Positions 57,901-64,000 of a DNA stretch of 64,000 bases are shown here, one piece after another. The notes beneath the pieces are model-generated. The model saw only the letters and a program-made list of their open reading frames with translations. It was not told where the DNA came from and made no database searches. Within the stretch, counting starts at the first letter, position 1. Every line of letters starts with the position of its first letter. A program made the translations under genes and the position numbers. Origin of the DNA: Enoplolaimus lenunculus (Eukaryota; Nematoda; Enoplea; Enoplida; Thoracostomopsidae); contig JASANG010003533.1 of NCBI GenBank assembly GCA_030248215.1, positions 1-64,000 on the forward strand, read 5' to 3'.

Positions 57901-60900
57901 CGCAAGGTCCCCCTGAGACAAAAAATTTTATTTTTCAAGTATTTCGATTTTTTTCACTCGCAAGGTCCCCCTGAGACAAAAAATTTTATTTTTCAAGTAT
58001 TTCGATTTTTTTCACTCGCAAGGTCCCCCTGAGACAAAAAATTTTATTTTTCAAGTATTTCGATTTTTTTCACTCGCAAGGTCCCCCGGAGACAAAAAAT
58101 TTTGCTGTCAAGGTACTCAATTTGTATATCATTCGACGCAGCTTGTCGAGTTCAGTCGAATATTGCGTAAATTTCTTGAATAATATTCATTTGCCGCGCT
58201 GCCAATGATTTTGAGATTAGAGCCAACTCAGTAATTTGATTACAAAGTCTGATTGGGAAAAAATGAACATTGTTCAACTCAGGTTGATAATCTGCGTCGA
58301 AATATATTTTGACAAGAAATTTGTTTGGACGCAAGGGCGCCATTAGGAACGAAACAATCTAAATTTTTTAGAAAATTCAAATTCTATTACTGAATGCTCA
58401 GAGAACGTCAGTCATGAGAATATCAAATATGCAAAATTTTGAAATCCAACCTATTTTGGACAAACGCCGGCTAGCGGGTACTTAAAGAGCCAAGAATCGC
58501 ATACCTTAAGCGGAAGGAATAGTGTGGGGGAAAGAGGGGGAAAGAATTGTATATTATAGTTACCCGAATAAGAGGCGGTAATATGACGGGTTGGCCACTA
58601 TTTTGATTCCCAACCACAGTCCGTATCCCTAATTTGAGTGAGTGGATACAGTCCTTAAGTCCTAACTAGAGTGCATAAAAGAGATAAAGGGATGAATGGC
58701 GTAGACTGCTCAAATATGTAACAGACACTCAGACACCACGCATAAACTGTAAACGGGCATTGCAATCAACAAAAATCTCTCCAAGTAAATATAGTTCGAA
58801 GTAAAGTCAGTTCTTTATAATGAATATAAAAAGGTTGTTGGGTACAACTAAAATGGAGTAAATTAAAAATAAGTAACAGTCCGGAACCAAATAACAGGGT
58901 GTGCCCTCTACAGAGCAAAAAGATATATATCAGTTCCCTCTTTATTCGGGTCACTACAGTACTAGACTGAAATTGGAACACGTCTGTAACATTGGCTTTG
59001 AAAGCGTAACTCGCTGATCGTCAACGCGTATTCTGTGCATATATCCAACTACACAATTTGGATCACAATTTGGATTTGGGGATCTGCCCCAGTGTTTTCC
59101 TCGGTGCCCCACTGACAAATAAAAGTTTTAATATTTTCAGGTGACCTACACTGAATGGACGCTATGTTCCGTGACTTGTGGCCAAGGTCAGCAATTCCGA
59201 TGGAGCCGGGTTATACAAGACGCTCAATTTGGTGGATTATCGTGTCCGATGAGCGAACAATCTAGGACGTGCAATACAGGAGTCATATGCCCACCGCCAC
59301 CGATTGATTGTATTGTAAGTGTGCTACTGTTGTAAAAATTAGGATGAAATTCAGTATTTTGCTAAAACTCTTAGTTTAGGTTTGGTTATACGATTAAAGG
59401 ACAGAGTAGATATTATATATATTATAGATTATGCATACATGCAGTTATTTAATCTTCCCAACAGAACGTTTACCCCACAGATAATGGCTGGGTTTCTGAA
59501 ATCCTACTTAAGTACGACTTACGTTTAATAATACTTGTATGGAAAAATAATGCAGGCTGTTGGTCGGATCACTCTTTGAACCAAAAAATAATCTGTTCGT
59601 CGCGCCGATGTAATTATAGGACAACCTAAAGAAAAAGCAGTTGGCGGAAAACGTAGAATAAATATTATGGGAAGATTAATAAGCATTTAACAGTCGGAAT
59701 ATCCGCGGCCATGTATTAGGTTATTTTTTTGATATAAAGAGACGTTTATTCCATCCGACACTGGTTTCTTGTTTTGTATTTTCTCTGGATGACGTCCAGG
59801 CCCATATTAGTTCTAGGTGGCGTGCCCCATTGGCAGGCAGAGATAGTGGGAGGTTTAGGTTTAGGAATATGCTTACTAAGCGAGGCGTCGATAAATTAAC
59901 AGGGCTGTTTTCTAGGTAAACTATTCAGAATGGTCTGCGTGTGATGCACAGTGTGGCAGCGGGGTTCAAACTCGATTTGGATTCGTCCTGCAGGAAGCCG
60001 AAAACGGTGGCATCCCTTGCTCAGCGTTGTCTCAAATTCGAACTTGCGACAGTGGTGTTCCGTGTACCTTAGAACCGGTGGATTGTGAGGTAAAGTTTGT
60101 TGCTATGATGAAATATGTATTAGAAAACAAGGCCAATTGTATAGAATATGGCAGTAACCACCCGATTAACAGGGGAGGGGTAATAAGAGGGGCCGAGTAT
60201 ATCAGTAACGAAGGGTGGCGGAGCATGGGTTAAAAATAACAGTCCGTAACGAATAACCAGGGGGGTACCTTCTGGTGAGGCCAAATAAATATCAGTCCCC
60301 CTCTTATTCGGGTCACTACAGTATGTTGTGGATTTTTCTGTCAAATCGTCATTCCAAGCACTTATTCTATTATAGCACAATTATGTTATACTTTCAAAGT
60401 TAAATATTAATTGTAACACATAAATTTTGTTTGACATTGTAGGTACATTTTTTGATTAACAATATGCTGATAATAAAGTAATTTTGATTGTAATAGCTAG
60501 AAGTTGTGAAAAAATTAGTTCCGTAATGGTTTATGTACAATTGGCAAGCCAGTCACGGATCCAGAAATTTCTGACTAGGGAGGCTGCGAGATATATAACA
60601 AAGCTCGCAAGCGACAGCATAAAGCCGTTTTAGTGCAAACCTAGGTTTTGATCCTTGTTTATACAGCTTTTAAATATTTCAAGGTAGGATTGTGCATCAA
60701 CACTTTGGTATATATTCCAGGTACGATATTCGGAATGGTCAAATTGTGATGCAAGTTGCGGTCTTGGTACTCAAGAACGCTGGGGCCAAATTGTGGTACG
60801 GCCGGAAAATGGTGGCAACTCATGCCCATCATTGGAACAGACCCGAACCTGCGATACGGGAATTCCGTGTAATTCTACGCCTGTTGACTGTGAGGTAACC

Positions 60901-61277
60901 GCTAAATGCATCGTTCTCGATGATTCTCTTTAAATTAGATTAAAGCTGGAACGCGTAACATACGTATTTGGACATCGTACCAATGCTGAATACTTAGTTT
61001 TTAAACAATCGTGCGGAAATTTATACGTAAGGCTTACATCTGTAGTGTTGCGAATCTTGCAACCCCTTTGACCAGTGTACAATTAAAAATCTAAATCTCA
61101 ATATTATTTCTGTATACTTGTTCTGCTCAGGTTCGCTATACCGAATGGACACAATGTTCAACAGACTGCACACAACTGCGATGGGCAGTTGTGATCGCAG
61201 CAGCTCAAAATGGTGGCACACCGTGCCCCCCGTTAGAACAGCATCAGCAGTGCCGTGGTGGTCGGTGCCAACAATGA
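39966..61277 (+). CDS. Secreted protein with nine thrombospondin type 1 repeats, 11 exons
   Basis: Predicted extracellular adhesion or matrix protein. Exons: 39966-39968 (tentative, ATG alone then GTAAGC), 40577-40672 (signal peptide, ALLLLPIIVLSSIFELSHAG, ending VGVDCH), then TSP1 exons 52755-52931, 53975-54151, 54756-54932, 56249-56425, 57123-57299, 59141-59314, 59916-60089, 60721-60894, 61131-61277. All junctions are phase 0 and the sum is 551 codons including the stop. Each full repeat is 58-59 residues: (V)xYTEW..C....CG.G.Q.R, then NGG..CP, then CDTG..C..xPVDCE. O-fucosylation sites CSGTCG, CSASCG and CSVTCG are visible in repeats 3, 4 and 6. Repeat 4 has Phe for the first Trp, and repeat 9 is shorter and lacks the CG. 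No other domain follows. AATAAA lies at 61317. A Gypsy-type element sits antisense in intron 2. The family name is unknown to me; the TSP1 calls are firm, the first exon is not. Confidence 0.8.
40002..40174. mobile_element. GGTGCAACCGG-family MITE
   Basis: Inverted ends CTGGGTGCAACCGGAATT and AATTCCGGTTGCACTCTG, with GGTTCCGG words just inside each end. It lies in the putative first intron of the TSP1-repeat gene. Confidence 0.6.
40190..40325. mobile_element. TTAGGC-family MITE, decayed
   Basis: GAGTTAAGTGTAAAGCTTAA, TTTTTTTGCTCAAACTGAGG, CTTAGG words and CCTTGATGTATACATTGGTC follow the order of the 22618-22835 element. Confidence 0.45.
40745..41172. repeat. Perfect 214-bp tandem duplication
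   Basis: 40745-40958 (starting TAATGCATGATACCTTAATG) is repeated at 40959-41172 with no difference seen. It begins 72 bp after the signal-peptide exon of the TSP1-repeat gene, in intron 2. Confidence 0.9.
41884..41956 (-). pseudogene. tRNA-like relic
   Basis: On the minus strand a 73-nt stretch begins GGGCCGCGTGGTGTAACGGG, has an anticodon-arm-like CTTGACTCGCGAGCGAG (apparent CGC) and a good T arm (CCGAG, GTTCGCT, TTCGG). The 3' acceptor strand CGTAACC does not pair well with GGGCCGC, so it is probably a decayed tRNA or SINE head. Confidence 0.4.
42090..42200. mobile_element. Small hAT-like MITE with target duplication
   Basis: 111 bp with inverted ends CAGGCCCGTAGCCAG and CTTGGCTACGGACCTG and a G-rich middle. 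It is flanked by ACACTGAT and ACCCTGAT, seven of eight matching, as expected for an 8-bp hAT target duplication. An AT microsatellite follows at about 42207-42243. Confidence 0.7.
42360..42545 (+). other. GC-rich block with type II tRNA-like head
   Basis: TGTGGCCGAGGTGTTCAAAG resembles the A box of a Leu/Ser tRNA, and the GC content is sharply higher than in the flanks. A B box is not clear. A SINE is the best guess; the absence of a clean fold leaves it open. Confidence 0.3.
42840..42899. mobile_element. Left part of a short repeat split by the LTR element
   Basis: ATGTGCGTAGCCAGAATTTT followed by a G run is interrupted by the LTR element. The sequence resumes at 52634 (ATTTGGAAGGGGGTA) and ends near 52743 with ACCGGCTATGG. 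It looks like a GTAGCCAG-type MITE, related to 42090-42200, that was the insertion target. Confidence 0.4.
42900..43717 (-). repeat. 3' LTR (element sense)
   Basis: 818 bp, TG...CA, same sequence as 51812-52629 by eye. Confidence 0.93.
43776..44153 (-). CDS. Small accessory frame of the LTR element
   Basis: 125 codons lying after the main frame and just before the 3' LTR, in the same sense. The protein is polar and Ser/Thr-rich at first (HSDKITVIELSDNQSV), then has a short acidic helix (DQDIDDLIRELWKEKSKR) and a basic end. No membrane segment or known family is visible. In other Gypsy elements this position is held by env. Whether it is expressed is unknown. Confidence 0.5.
   Translation of the reverse strand: MENTKPAHSDKITVIELSDNQSVNTLITLDNDGNAPTIITISDSSRSASHTQYIRVNQMPATSKSLSINYKNLSDQDIDDLIRELWKEKSKRLARQNKLYKSRKTVYFSSRSSLDWHYDQPSSNK
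44360..51556 (-). CDS. Gag-envelope-like-Pol polyprotein of the LTR element, 2398 aa
   Basis: Single open frame. Order, with approximate residues: gag capsid-like region (1-300), zinc knuckle CHICKKPGHIAINC and a second CCHC-like CEFHQLYGHNTRNC (about 350-390), a hydrophobic segment at about 535 (FLGLIFVMVASVASQQ) that starts a Cys-rich, N-glycosylation-site-bearing ectodomain with a TLRKRD basic site at about 814 and a second hydrophobic segment at about 1072 (IWIFGCCIYVTITAI). Then aspartic protease DTGAQISLVS (about 1192), reverse transcriptase with YLDD (about 1632), RNase H TDASEHSIGAV (about 1778), and integrase with an HHCC zinc site (about 2025) and catalytic core (DIVGPLPRTSRG, about 2085). 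The glycoprotein-like region between gag and protease is unusual. I cannot place its family with confidence; it recalls glycoproteins of mononega-like viruses. Confidence 0.9.
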   Translation of the reverse strand: MDIKFQTFTRTFSQLAGDFAALADQISVEQPQNLEQQITNTVATAIRQNFTRPMPVETSNRGPNISIATFHGERGEDFLSWLQNEFDVKFHANAWSDSNKSYILGAHLAGHAQFVFNNLDQDTKADFTKTVSALSNALLSEDRKRFLSECYTGRMQRPGETVMKYAEALSDLAKSALSYMTVESEKTTNLRNQFIAGLRADIREEVKVMGPKTMAEAIIAAERVENKLSAQPQLYQTLEDISKRLQRMETTGSTSKSSLQEMSNCNVAPVWADNFANRLERLEHNANYGRNDQMPSIKRPTLPQPDWVTELFKRIEAIEAKSHIGNVPRYRKSTFNDHMTYPEQRYSQSGQPLCHICKKPGHIAINCRSRQFCEFHQLYGHNTRNCRASAANWSDLGNVRDRIQRQNFQRISAPEQRRLPAIPMPLEERNVKEQGNAQMAMMNSTSNAASTETKGLLNASSEQRGGEVQTTDFLGYIVTSAPQKESTRAISTQTDKIDGEHDTANDEIHKNINGITKKFYAPTKTLGSTVTACFLGLIFVMVASVASQQFPNPLLCDYGEHKHLWQFPPLPDCKRTSTNNSAMPSPAVLQLYRPNILQFASDAWLCQKITKVVETFTYFFNDENLKRSRTIVEAMDYAKCKHMFRYKKCSAGTLRFDGDIWTTGNTVKWYYPGGGINCCYWKKFLSTNCFLSKSKVYKRHGEEAMESTAGDVSHCNYDSGHCELKRGKFLIWKPNQTVKCNYLKWQKISGTLRGKEWLSDDGMLALTTNRPQAVKSCNEEQITQSDQGIPFRLLSNESEKVKSQSSLNTLRKRDVNSSTVTSSQLAAQLQALEAHTRQAITFSFDHAMTATCNSMVNFQQILQTQILSSPTLAMRIMLQTSKLAARTGGKIIEVWPCIELSDREFSIMPSNGTCLGRIPITFSYGSKTRTGYLDTSTNIIHNDDLIHIDCDQVGSPVVVFGNKTYRYNSTGILQRTMTPQMLPALQVYDSVTSVLPSIVFHPIIMYRMEEFNSRVPINEMIRSYGNQQKVLKYLGMEVEDGSIQDTAQRTATGIVEKGMFGFLSGTSFDVAQIWIFGCCIYVTITAIRKVFHHRDSISKQFMSVSRNLISVPVAYVAKRRNQEQDPYERTQSSSTLPNSNNQRVSTVTVVEVAENPFINPSFAPYDLYGIDNTSTVDGTINVFVNEKSYRALVDTGAQISLVSNKAANQILQQEASDKTIKAFPRKIRSASGHFMEIKGLLETEVNVGKKHLQASLAVAEAIPYDIVIGRDLLRQMNKFSLNYLDQYMDVEGQKISLNTEAGFSEADTLLYLLETVTIPPLTEVVVPVQSRGKSTGIILVEPIPTIYDKQAVLIAPTVASRSAESDIPLRVLNPTRAPVTLYQRSNVAKSISLHQQEIQTINDQLWCFNNESDDINIKKFDEIPQLKDLDVKDCSFNESELLRLKQLLMKYKDVFACGDNDLGETALCSHKIDTGDARPIKQLPYRTAVSQRPEIAQKINEMLKSGVIERSNSEWSSPIVLVPKKDGTWRFCVDYRKLNAVTRKDNYPMKRIDDIIGSLHKAKYFCTLDLQSGYHQIPMDPSSKHKTAFVSHEGLYQFNKLPFGLSNAPATFQRLMEAVLHGLDWKICLVYLDDILIIGSDADQLLQRLEKVFERLRIAGLKLKMKKCQFGRSTVPFLGHVISPEGFYPQCSKVERIINWPVPTTPKQVQSFMGLASYYRTFVWGFSKIATPLHALYKKNRKFEWTAECQIAFDKLKHLLSTAPVLAFPDFDKIFTIQTDASEHSIGAVLSQHGPDGKEHPVHFASRTLTKTEQRYPTVEKETLAVVWAIRQFRPYVYGRKFQVVTDHQPLKWLLTVKDPHGRLCRWSLMLQEYDFTIYHRSGRKNSNADALSRRPESLTAEFVINDSTEKCETCNKLLQSIKEHGGTNFNITFEKSEEASLGPNIQELQQNDPFIISIKGKLLDPEIKADIGTAEYTFIIENDVLFRKSESKRKSMQLVVPEALREQVLRACHDHVLSGHMGIRRTLQNIQKNYYWPTLYKDVKQWCASCIPCTTRRNPQIKTIPELHSIQAVSPWYQVSSDIVGPLPRTSRGNKYVIVFMDAFTKWVECFPMPDMKATRVARIFVEQIVCRFGVPHVILTDQGANYTSELFRNVCEFLGIQKLQTTAYHPSGNGMVERFNQTMENMISKYINTAQTDWDNLLPYLAFAYRNSEHESTGQSPFFLNFGRDATLPLDINLGNFKPTIENTYDDYTYNIAKNLDEAWTVASSVISASQGKQKKYHDLKCVKSTIILEGDRVYLHVPYISQGKTRKFARPWKGPYRVTRITEDGTGAYIAPLTKTTKMYEKRVNIRRLKRTSHVFPVPNSSPEANIPIQGPDYNEDFAGNRYNLRRKVQN
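51812..52629 (-). repeat. 5' LTR (element sense)
   Basis: 818 bp, begins TG and ends CA on either strand, same sequence as 42900-43717 by eye. The promoter of the element should lie here. Confidence 0.93.
55325..55857. repeat. 21-bp minisatellite, about 25 units
   Basis: Unit CAATAAATGAAAAATGGGGGT, with some units carrying GTGTCGAT in place of GTCAAT (3 bp longer). Because unit lengths are multiples of three, the minus strand stays open for about 150 codons (TPIFHLL repeats), which is a by-product and not a gene. It lies in the TSP1-gene intron between exons 54932 and 56249. Confidence 0.95.
56745..56830. repeat. GGCTTAGG-rich fragment
   Basis: GTTTAGGCTTAAGAACAGGC and CTAAGGCTTGGGCTTAGGTT are degenerate TTAGGC-type words in a TSP1-gene intron. 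Confidence 0.4.
57441..57695. mobile_element. ACACTGTAAATTCCAGYGA MITE, intact copy
   Basis: Inverted ends TTACACTGTAAATTCCAG and CTGGAATTTACTGTGTA bound 255 bp rich in CAGAATTCTGA and AACTCATTCTGAGT palindromic words. It is in a TSP1-gene intron. Confidence 0.7.
57858..58113. repeat. 58-bp tandem repeat, about 4.4 units
   Basis: Unit CGCAAGGTCCCCCTGAGACA followed by an AT-rich part ending TTTTTTTCACT. The middle units look identical and the last diverges after GACAAAAAATTTT. In a TSP1-gene intron. Confidence 0.9.
58555..58961. mobile_element. TACTGTAGTGACCCG MITE, copy 3
   Basis: Ends TATAGTTACCCGAATAAGAG and TTATTCGGGTCACTACAGTA match copies 1 and 2 at 23632 and 24110. Interior CAGTCCGGAACC and TATATCAGT words agree. 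Confidence 0.6.
60179..60323. mobile_element. TACTGTAGTGACCCG MITE, partial copy 4
   Basis: Only the right part is clear: CAGTCCGTAACGAATAACC, AAATAAATATCAGTCCCCCT and CTTATTCGGGTCACTACAGT match 23632-24067. It begins just after TSP1 exon 59916-60089. Confidence 0.6.
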
Positions 61278-61316
61278 TTAGAATGTTGTTATAAATTCGA
61301 AATATTTTTATTCATT

Positions 61317-61322
61317 AATAAA
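61317..61322 (+). promoter_or_regulatory. Poly(A) signal of the TSP1-repeat gene
   Basis: AATAAA 40 bp after the stop codon of the TSP1-repeat gene. Confidence 0.6.
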
Positions 61323-62277
61323 ATTTTGATATGAAAAACAATTTTTTGAGTAATCCTGAAACCCTGATTGAATAATCGTGTCAATAAATGCAAAATGTTT
61401 TTCGGCGTTCTGCGAAAACCTTGGTTATATTAATATAAAATGCCCATGTTATTAATAAAGAAGGCCCATGTTACGTTAAGGGCCGTCCAGGTTTCGGGTG
61501 GGTCTATAAAATAGTAAGGTTTACATTCTAATTACATTTTTTGGTTAGGCTTATAGGCTTAGGCTTAGTAACTCATTTTGACAACGCTTAGGCTTAGGAG
61601 TACGCTGATATAGCGTTTTGACAAACGCTCAAACAGCTTTGCTTTAATAGCAAGTTGCACTAGACTTCAGAGTTTCCGATTATATATACAAATAAACATT
61701 TGAAAGATGCTGAGTGAAATGCAAGCGTTGAAGTTGAAACAGAAGCGTTTGCAATAGCATCTTATTTTTGCCCAATTCTGTTTTTGTCACATTTATAGAT
61801 ATTTGCTAAAATTAGCAAATTGCACAGTTTTCTAGTTTCGTGTCACCTTCGACTCCGACTCTGGCAAGTATTACTGACTTCCTTCGGTTCCGACTCTGGT
61901 ATTTTTAACCTCTGGGCGCACCCTGCTGGCTTCTGCAAAAAATGGGCTTTCGAGTCGGTTAGAATTTTTTTATGGAGGTTCGACCAACTTCGATAATGAA
62001 ATTATCCAGGCATAATCGGGCAATTTTGGCAATGTAATTGGGCAACTTTGTTAACATAACTTTTCCATAATTTTCGGAATGTAGTTTCAATGGTTCTCAA
62101 ATCAACTTTTCTATAATTTTGGGAATGTAGTTTCGTTCGTTCTCAAATGTTGATTAATTTGCGTTGCACAAATTTCCGCTTATGCTTATACTACTGTTAC
62201 GGTGCTTATCTTTATCTTGGCCGCATAATCTATCCTCAAGTCAGCCTAAGCTGCCTTGTCTCTAAGTCTCACCTCTT
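61323..62277. other. 3' intergenic stretch
   Basis: No gene is seen. A TTAGGC-type fragment lies at about 61490-61625 and a CTCCGACTCTGG-rich patch of the GGTGCAACCGG family at about 61845-61925. Confidence 0.4.
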
Positions 62278-62425
62278 TAAAATACGGTTCGAATTGTTAA
62301 AATACGGTTCGAATTGTTAAAATACGGTTCGAATTGTTAAAATACGGTTCGAATTGTTAAAATACGGTTCGAATTGTTAAAATACGGTTCGAATTATTAA
62401 AATACGCTTCGAATTGTTAGAATAC
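62278..62425. repeat. 20-bp minisatellite, about 7 units
   Basis: Unit AAAATACGGTTCGAATTGTT. The first five units look identical; the last two carry single changes. Confidence 0.93.
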
Positions 62426-62989
62426 GGTGTACGGTAAAGGTTCAGAAACTGTAGGGTTCAATATTTCTTAATTTTTTAAATTTCGTAGCGGAAATTTTAC
62501 AATTTAGCGAAACAATTATTTTACATTTTGGTGAAACAATTTAAGTGTTGATGGGAAAATTCAAATTTTGACATAAAACTTTACAATTTGACAGAAAACT
62601 CAAATTTACTTTACATTTTGACAGAAAATTCAAGTTTATTTTACATTTTGGCGAAACTATTTTACATTTGGCGAAACTATTCTACATTTTGGTGAAGCAA
62701 TTTAAGTGTTGATGGGAAAATTCAAATTTTGGCACAAAATTTTACATTTTGACAGAAAATTCGAATTTTAGCTGAAAAGATCAATTTCTGGCGGTAAAAT
62801 TCAATTTATTAGTCAAAGTTAATAAATTTTGGCTGAAAAGTTCAATTTAAGTTCACAATTTCTGGCGGTAAAATTCAAATTTTATTAGAAAAATTCAAAT
62901 TTTATTAGAAAAATTCGAAGTTAACATCGCCAAAATACCCGACCTGTCTAAGAATAACATGCGAAGAACACTAGCTGTAGTGTGCACCC

Positions 62990-63160
62990 GCATATAAAGA
63001 TTAGGTGCGGAACGTTTTCTGTAGGACTAGAATAGAGTAAGCTTAAGCTTTAGACTATTTTTTTGCGTGGCTTTAGGCTTAGGCATAAATTCATTCTTAC
63101 GCTTAGGCTTAGGAATATACTATAATACTGTTCCGCCCATGTTCTTTACATTGGCTCTAA
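62990..63160. mobile_element. TTAGGC-bearing MITE in repeat unit 1
   Basis: ATAAAGATTAGGTGCGGAAC at the left, GTAAGCTTAAGCTTTAGACT, a CTTAGGCTTAGG run, and ACTGTTCCGCCCATGTTC with TTTACATTGG at the right. The ends are imperfect inverted repeats of about 24 bp. Confidence 0.7.
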
Positions 63161-63714
63161 TTTCCAATAACATGGTCAATTTTTGACAGTGGTGTGCGCG
63201 TGTGCAGTAAAACTTGGATGGCGCATTACACTGAATAACGGAGCAATAACTCGTTACATGCATTAGAATCAGAAGCAAGAAAATTGTACATGCATATTAG
63301 CAATATTTTACGTATATCTGCTTTTTGGTTTATTTTTAATATACATGGCCTGCCAAGTGGGAGATTAAGACAACTGTAGGCTTTTGGTATGACAAAGTCT
63401 AGGACACACATAAGATGGAGACTTGAACACGGGGACATTGCGAAGCTGGAAACTTTACAGTGACATTTTACATTTTGACAGAAAATTCGAATTTTAGCTG
63501 GAAAGATCAATTTCTGGCGGTAAAATTCAATTTATATTAGTCAAAGTTAATAAATTTTGGCTGAAAAGTTCAATTTAAGTTCACAATTTCTGGCGGAAAA
63601 ATTCAAATTTTATTAGAAAAATTCAAATTTTATTAGAAAAATTCGAAGTTAACATCGCCAAAATACCCGACCTGTCTAAGAATAACATGCGAAGAACACT
63701 AGCTGTAGTGTGCA

Positions 63715-63890
63715 CCCGCATATAAAGATTAGGTGCGGAACGTTTTCTGTAGGACTAGAATAGAGTAAGCTTAAGCTTTAGACTATTTTTTTTGCGTGGC
63801 TTTAGGCTTAGGCATAAATTCATTCTTACGCTTAGGCTTAGGAATATGCTATAATACTGTTCCGCCCATGTTCTTTACATTGGCTCTAAT
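63715..63890. mobile_element. TTAGGC-bearing MITE in repeat unit 2
   Basis: Same as 62990-63160 with very few differences, carried along by the tandem duplication. Confidence 0.7.
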
Positions 63891-64000
63891 TTCCAATAAC
63901 ATGGTCAATTTTTGACAGTGGTGTGCGCGTGTGCAGTAAAACTTGGATGGCGCATTACACTGAATAACGGAGCAACAACTCGTTACATGCATTAGAATCA

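Larger units (their letters stand above)
62740..64000. repeat. About 728-bp tandem repeat running off the window
   Basis: The stretch from 62740 reappears from 63466 and continues to the window end with only a few differences; GAAGTTAACATCGCC at 62917 recurs at 63645. Each unit has AAAATTCAAATTTT-type words, then one TTAGGC-bearing MITE, then a GTGCGCGTGTGCAGT segment. Two units are visible, the second cut by the window edge. Confidence 0.85.

Noticed and set aside
57811-58032. Open frame of repeated FKYFDFFHSQGP
   Set aside because: Produced by the 58-bp tandem repeat in an intron.
62278-62425. CRISPR-like array of seven 20-bp repeats
   Set aside because: There are no spacers; the units are directly adjacent, so it is a minisatellite in an animal genome.

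Overview
This is a window of AT-rich animal nuclear DNA. It holds five intron-containing host genes, one intronless host gene, one full-length LTR retrotransposon and a dense litter of short non-autonomous DNA transposons. Introns are GT-AG with strong TTTTCAG-type acceptors, coding exons are mostly 50-220 bp, and the encoded proteins are clear metazoan orthologues. Runs of TTAGGC/GCCTAA, the nematode-type telomere repeat, are scattered through many short elements. Together with a possible trans-splice acceptor just before the first ATG, this makes a nematode (perhaps an enoplean or mermithid) my leading guess. It is an inference, not a proof.

Layout, left to right. At 0.7-5.9 kb (+) lies a 14-exon PARP2-like poly(ADP-ribose) polymerase. 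From 5.9 to 9.1 kb there is no gene, only a Harbinger-like MITE family and a tRNA-like relic. At 9.1-13.2 kb (+) is an 8-exon epoxide hydrolase of the EPHX4 type. From 13.2 to 15.2 kb there is a MITE with a perfect 350-bp internal duplication. At 15.2-25.6 kb (-) is a 10-exon SLC36-type amino acid transporter; one of its introns holds a complete, oppositely oriented, single-exon ITPA gene (17.1-17.7 kb). At 27.5-35.8 kb (+) is a 10-exon RRS1 ribosome-biogenesis factor, with a decayed LINE in intron 1 and a repeat-built element in intron 4. From 35.8 to 40.0 kb there are only repeats and nested MITEs. At 40.0-61.3 kb (+) is a secreted protein of nine thrombospondin type 1 repeats, one repeat per phase-0 exon. 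Its second intron carries a young-looking Gypsy-type LTR element (42.9-52.6 kb, -). From 61.3 kb to the end there is a 20-bp minisatellite and a ~728-bp tandem repeat.

For the four large complete genes I joined exons by hand. Reading frame and total length close in each case: PARP2-like 556 aa, EPHX4-like 357 aa, SLC36-like 470 aa, RRS1 334 aa. The thrombospondin-repeat protein closes at 550 aa if its start exon is right. The genes have unrelated jobs (DNA repair, epoxide hydrolysis, nucleotide-pool cleaning, amino acid transport, ribosome assembly, extracellular adhesion), and nothing suggests a co-regulated cluster.

Most striking items: the LTR element has one 2398-codon open frame in which an envelope-like glycoprotein region sits between the gag zinc knuckles and the protease, instead of after the integrase; a very common ~200-bp MITE family carries telomere-like TTAGGC arrays; and a TTAA-flanked MITE carries a tRNA-like core.
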